Below are positions 62,042 through 64,000 of a stretch of 64,000 nt of DNA, in pieces (position 1 is the stretch's first letter; every line of letters begins with the position of its first letter). The notes under the pieces were generated by a model. The model had not been told where the DNA came from. It saw nothing but the letters and a program-made list of their open reading frames with translations, and ran no database searches. The DNA lies in assembly GCF_039523075.1 (NCBI RefSeq), contig NZ_BAAAEP010000016.1:16226-80225 (forward strand), in the 5' to 3' direction. The position numbers and the translations under genes are program-made. The stretch comes from Caenispirillum bisanense (lineage in GTDB: Bacteria; Pseudomonadota; Alphaproteobacteria; Rhodospirillales; Rhodospirillaceae).

Positions 62042-62445
62042 CTAGGTTCTGGACTCATAAGCCCTGATCCATAGGCGGGTCGATGTCAGCATGACGGCGG
62101 CCAGGAAGTTCCTGGCGAGTTTGTCGAAGCGGGTGTCGATCCGCCTGAAGTGCTTGAGCTTGTTGAAGAAGCGCTCGATGAGATTGTGACGGCGATACAG
62201 CGCCGGCTCGACGCTGCGTTGGACCTTGCGGTCCCGCTACGTGGGGATCCCGGCACGGCCGCCACGAGACGCGATGATTTCGATCAGGTAGTTCCAGTCA
62301 TAGCCGCGGTCGCCGACCACCGCCTCGGCGGGCGGCAGGCCGCTCAGCAGCGCCGGTGCTGCGCCCTTGTCGGAGGCTTGGCCCGGCGTCAGCGTCAGCC
62401 GCACCGGCAAGCCATGCTCATCGACCACGGCGTGGGGAGCTATGA
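62042..62445 (-). pseudogene. IS5-family transposase, 3' fragment with an internal stop
   Basis: On the minus strand the fragment reads HAVVDEHGLPVRLTLTPGQA, VVGDRGYDWNYLIEI, then IPT followed by TAG where IS5/IS427-type transposases have Gln, and continues RDRKVQRSVEPALYRRHNLI with ERFFNKLKHFRRI and the C-terminal TRLWIRAYESRT. The DDE-motif Glu (in ERFFNKLKH) is downstream of the stop. The 5' part is missing where the IS256-like copy begins at about 62445. The outer end, past 62041, is not resolved. Confidence 0.88.
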
Positions 62446-62532
62446 CCGAAACTGAGCGATGAGCAGAGAAGGGGGTGGCGTATCGTGGAGGTGTTCAAAG
62501 CCTTCCACATCTCAGCAAGGGAGTGATACGCC

Positions 62533-63564
62533 ATGACCGACGATACCGTTGTCGCCCTGCGCCAGCCAGGGGAAATGACGACCCGCTGACCGAGATCCTG
62601 CGTGCCGGGGCGCGCCAGCTTCTGGCGCAAGCCGTAGAGGCCGAGGTCGCCGCCATGCTTGCCGAGCATGAACACCTGACGACGGGCGACGGCCGTCGCC
62701 GCCTGGTCCGTCACGGCCACGGCCCGGAGCGCGAGATCCTGACGGGCATCGGTCGCGTTGCCGTGCGACGGCCGAAGGTGCGCGACCGCGGCGCTGAGGG
62801 AGAAGACCGCATCCGCTTCACTTCCGCCATCCTGCCCCGGTTCGCCCGGCGCACGCGGTCCATCGACGCCGTCCTGCCGACGCTCTATCTGCGCGGCTTG
62901 TCGAGCGGCGATTTCCAGGACGCCCTGGAGGCGTTGCTTGGCAAGGAGGCGCCCGGCCTGTCGCCGCAGGTGATCGGCCGCCTGAAGGCGGAATGGCGGG
63001 CCGAATACGACCGCTGGCGCAAACGTGACCTGACGGTCCGGCAGTACGTCTACATCTGGGCCGACGGCGTCTACCTCCAGGGTCGGCTGGAGGACGAGAA
63101 GCAATGCATCCTCGTCATCATCGGCGCCACGCCGGAGGGCCGCAAGGAGTTGGTCGGCTTCCAGGCCGGTTTCCGCGAGAGCGCCCAGAGCTGGCGGGAA
63201 CTGCTGAACGACATCAAGGGGCGCGGTCTGGCCCGGGGACCAAAACTGGCCGTCGGGGATGGTGCGCTTGCCTTCTGGAAGGCGCTCAACGAGGTCTATT
63301 CCGGCGCCCGCCACCAGCGCTGCTGGGTGCACAAGACAGCGAACGTCCTCAACAAGCTGCCGGAATCACGCCAGAAGGCGGCCAAGGAGGACCTCCACGC
63401 GATCTGGATGGCCGACGGCCGCGCCGAAGCCGAGGCGGCCATGGACACCTTCGAGGCGAAGTACGGCGCAAAGTACCCCCAGGCCGTCGGCTGCCTGATG
63501 AAGGACCGCGTGGTCCTGCTGGCCTTCTACGACTTCCCCGCCGAGCACTGGCAGCACGTGCGTG
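62533..63564 (+). pseudogene. IS256-family transposase, frameshifted and 3'-truncated
   Basis: The start MTDDTVVALRQPGE at 62533 is one base out of frame with the rest, which reads NDDPLTEILRAGARQLLAQA from 62574 on; one A seems to be missing in GGGGAAATG. DDE residues are in VYIWADGVYLQGRL and LAVGDGALAFWKAL. The protein breaks off after FPAEHWQHVR, where IS256 transposases normally read on to the catalytic Glu region; an IS21-like end begins there. It is non-functional. Confidence 0.9.
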
Positions 63565-63946
63565 GAAAACGGCGTGGAATTTTGACCCCTGCACCGGCCT
63601 GATCGGCGTGGAAAAATGACCCCCTGGTCCGGCTGGTGATTGTGACACTGCTCGATGTCGAGGACATCGAGGACCACCAGGGGAATGCTTGTCGTGGAGA
63701 CGATCGCCAAGGTCCGTCGGGACCATCACGTTCACAAGAAGAGCATCAAGGAAATCGCCCGCGCCCGGGGGCTGTCGCGGAATACCGTCCGCAAGATCCT
63801 GCGGGGCGGCGAGACGGCGTTCAGCTACGAGCGGGGTCGCCAGCCGCTGCCGAAGCTCGGTGAGTTCGTCGCGCCGCTGGAGGCGATGCTGGCCGGCAAC
63901 GAGAGCAAGAGCCGGCGAGAAAAGCTGACGTTGATGCGGATGTTCG
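63561..63946 (+). mobile_element. IS21-family element, left end and start of istA
   Basis: The end has repeated blocks GCGTGGAATTTTGACCCC (63582-63599) and GCGTGGAAAAATGACCCC (63607-63624), the multiple transposase-binding repeats of IS21-type ends. It interrupts the IS256-like transposase after about 63560. istA starts inside it at 63685. The element is itself cut at 63946 by an IS66-like end, so istB is not present in the window. Confidence 0.8.
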
Positions 63947-63975
63947 GTAAGCGGGTCTCCTCCCCCACCTGTTGA
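63685..63975 (+). pseudogene. IS21-family transposase IstA, truncated after the N-terminus
   Basis: The first 87 codons match IstA: MLVVETIAKVRRDHHVHKKS, IKEIARARGLSRNTVRKIL (helix-turn-helix), then GEFVAPLEAMLAGNE and KLTLMRMFG. After that the frame enters the IS66-like end and stops at 63975 with an unrelated KRVSSPTC tail. The catalytic DDE domain is absent. Confidence 0.85.
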
Positions 63976-64000
63976 CGAAGCGCGCTCTGCCGCATCGTGA
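63947..64000. mobile_element. IS66-family element, terminal sequence
   Basis: The sequence changes from IstA coding to GTAAGCGGGTCTCC at 63947. IS66-family ends start with GTAAGCG. Only 54 bases are visible; the rest is right of the window. The identification rests on the terminal motif and the sudden loss of istA similarity. Confidence 0.6.

Noticed and set aside
62475..62532. Extended N-terminus of the IS256-like transposase
   Set aside because: The frame is open there but the ATG at 62533, after a good AGGGAG element, starts the recognisable N-terminus; the main frame joins only through a frameshift.

Overview
This is a high-GC stretch of an alphaproteobacterial chromosome, most like Rhodospirillales (Azospirillum/Rhodospirillum-type). 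The basis is gene content and order: a kdp potassium-pump operon, leuC-leuD-leuB, rpsP-rimM-trmD-rplS-ffh, an ATP-grasp-free ergothioneine pair egtB-egtD, a long-chain polyprenyl diphosphate synthase, ubiD, pmbA, zapE, and an alphaproteobacterial-type small RNA. No plasmid or phage backbone is seen. The genus cannot be fixed from the sequence alone.

Layout. 1-7.7 kb: kdp operon on the minus strand in the order micro-ORF-kdpF-A-B-C-D-E, with kdpE running off the left edge. 7.8-10 kb: PHB-depolymerase-type esterase, a ribbon-helix-helix regulator with its own candidate operator, and tRNA-Ala followed by a degenerate copy of its 3' end and terminator. 10-14 kb: leucine genes. 14-17.8 kb: translation and secretion genes. 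18-25 kb: housekeeping genes (ferredoxin-like protein, methyltransferase, polyprenyl synthase, tRNA-Pro, yciB, rlmE, ppx), a RES/Xre toxin-antitoxin pair next to tRNA-Pro and a dnaE2 remnant. 25-34 kb: pmbA, ubiD, an HD-GYP protein, an unrecognised two-gene HEPN-like cassette, zapE and an AI-2E-family exporter. 34-40 kb: two tandem M17 aminopeptidases (one with a damaged 5' end) and ergothioneine synthesis. 40-47 kb: a LuxR-type response regulator, then a seven-gene plus-strand operon joining a SpoIIE-type phosphatase, an anti-sigma-type kinase and a STAS protein to an MCE/Mla lipid transporter. 47-61.6 kb: ribosome hibernation factor, lysine 2,3-aminomutase-like protein, RluE-type pseudouridine synthase, sensor kinase with a TRAP binding protein, GH13 glucosidase, tenA, upp, mutY, a DciA-like protein, DUF411, a frameshifted hydroxy-acid oxidase and a lytic transglycosylase. 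61.8-62 kb: a small RNA resembling MmgR/alpha-r8. 62-64 kb: a nest of broken insertion sequences (IS5-, IS256-, IS21- and IS66-like).

How the genes work together. KdpFABC is the high-affinity potassium pump and KdpDE its two-component control. The 41.2-46.8 kb operon suggests that phospholipid/MCE transport is gated by serine phosphorylation of its STAS subunit, which I regard as the most interesting possible new system here. The 30.8-31.6 kb cassette, whose second gene appears to begin at a CTG codon, is the next best candidate. Several genes carry single-base lesions (M17 paralogue, hydroxy-acid oxidase, IS256 transposase, dnaE2 remnant); these could be real decay or assembly error in G/C runs, which sequence alone cannot separate.
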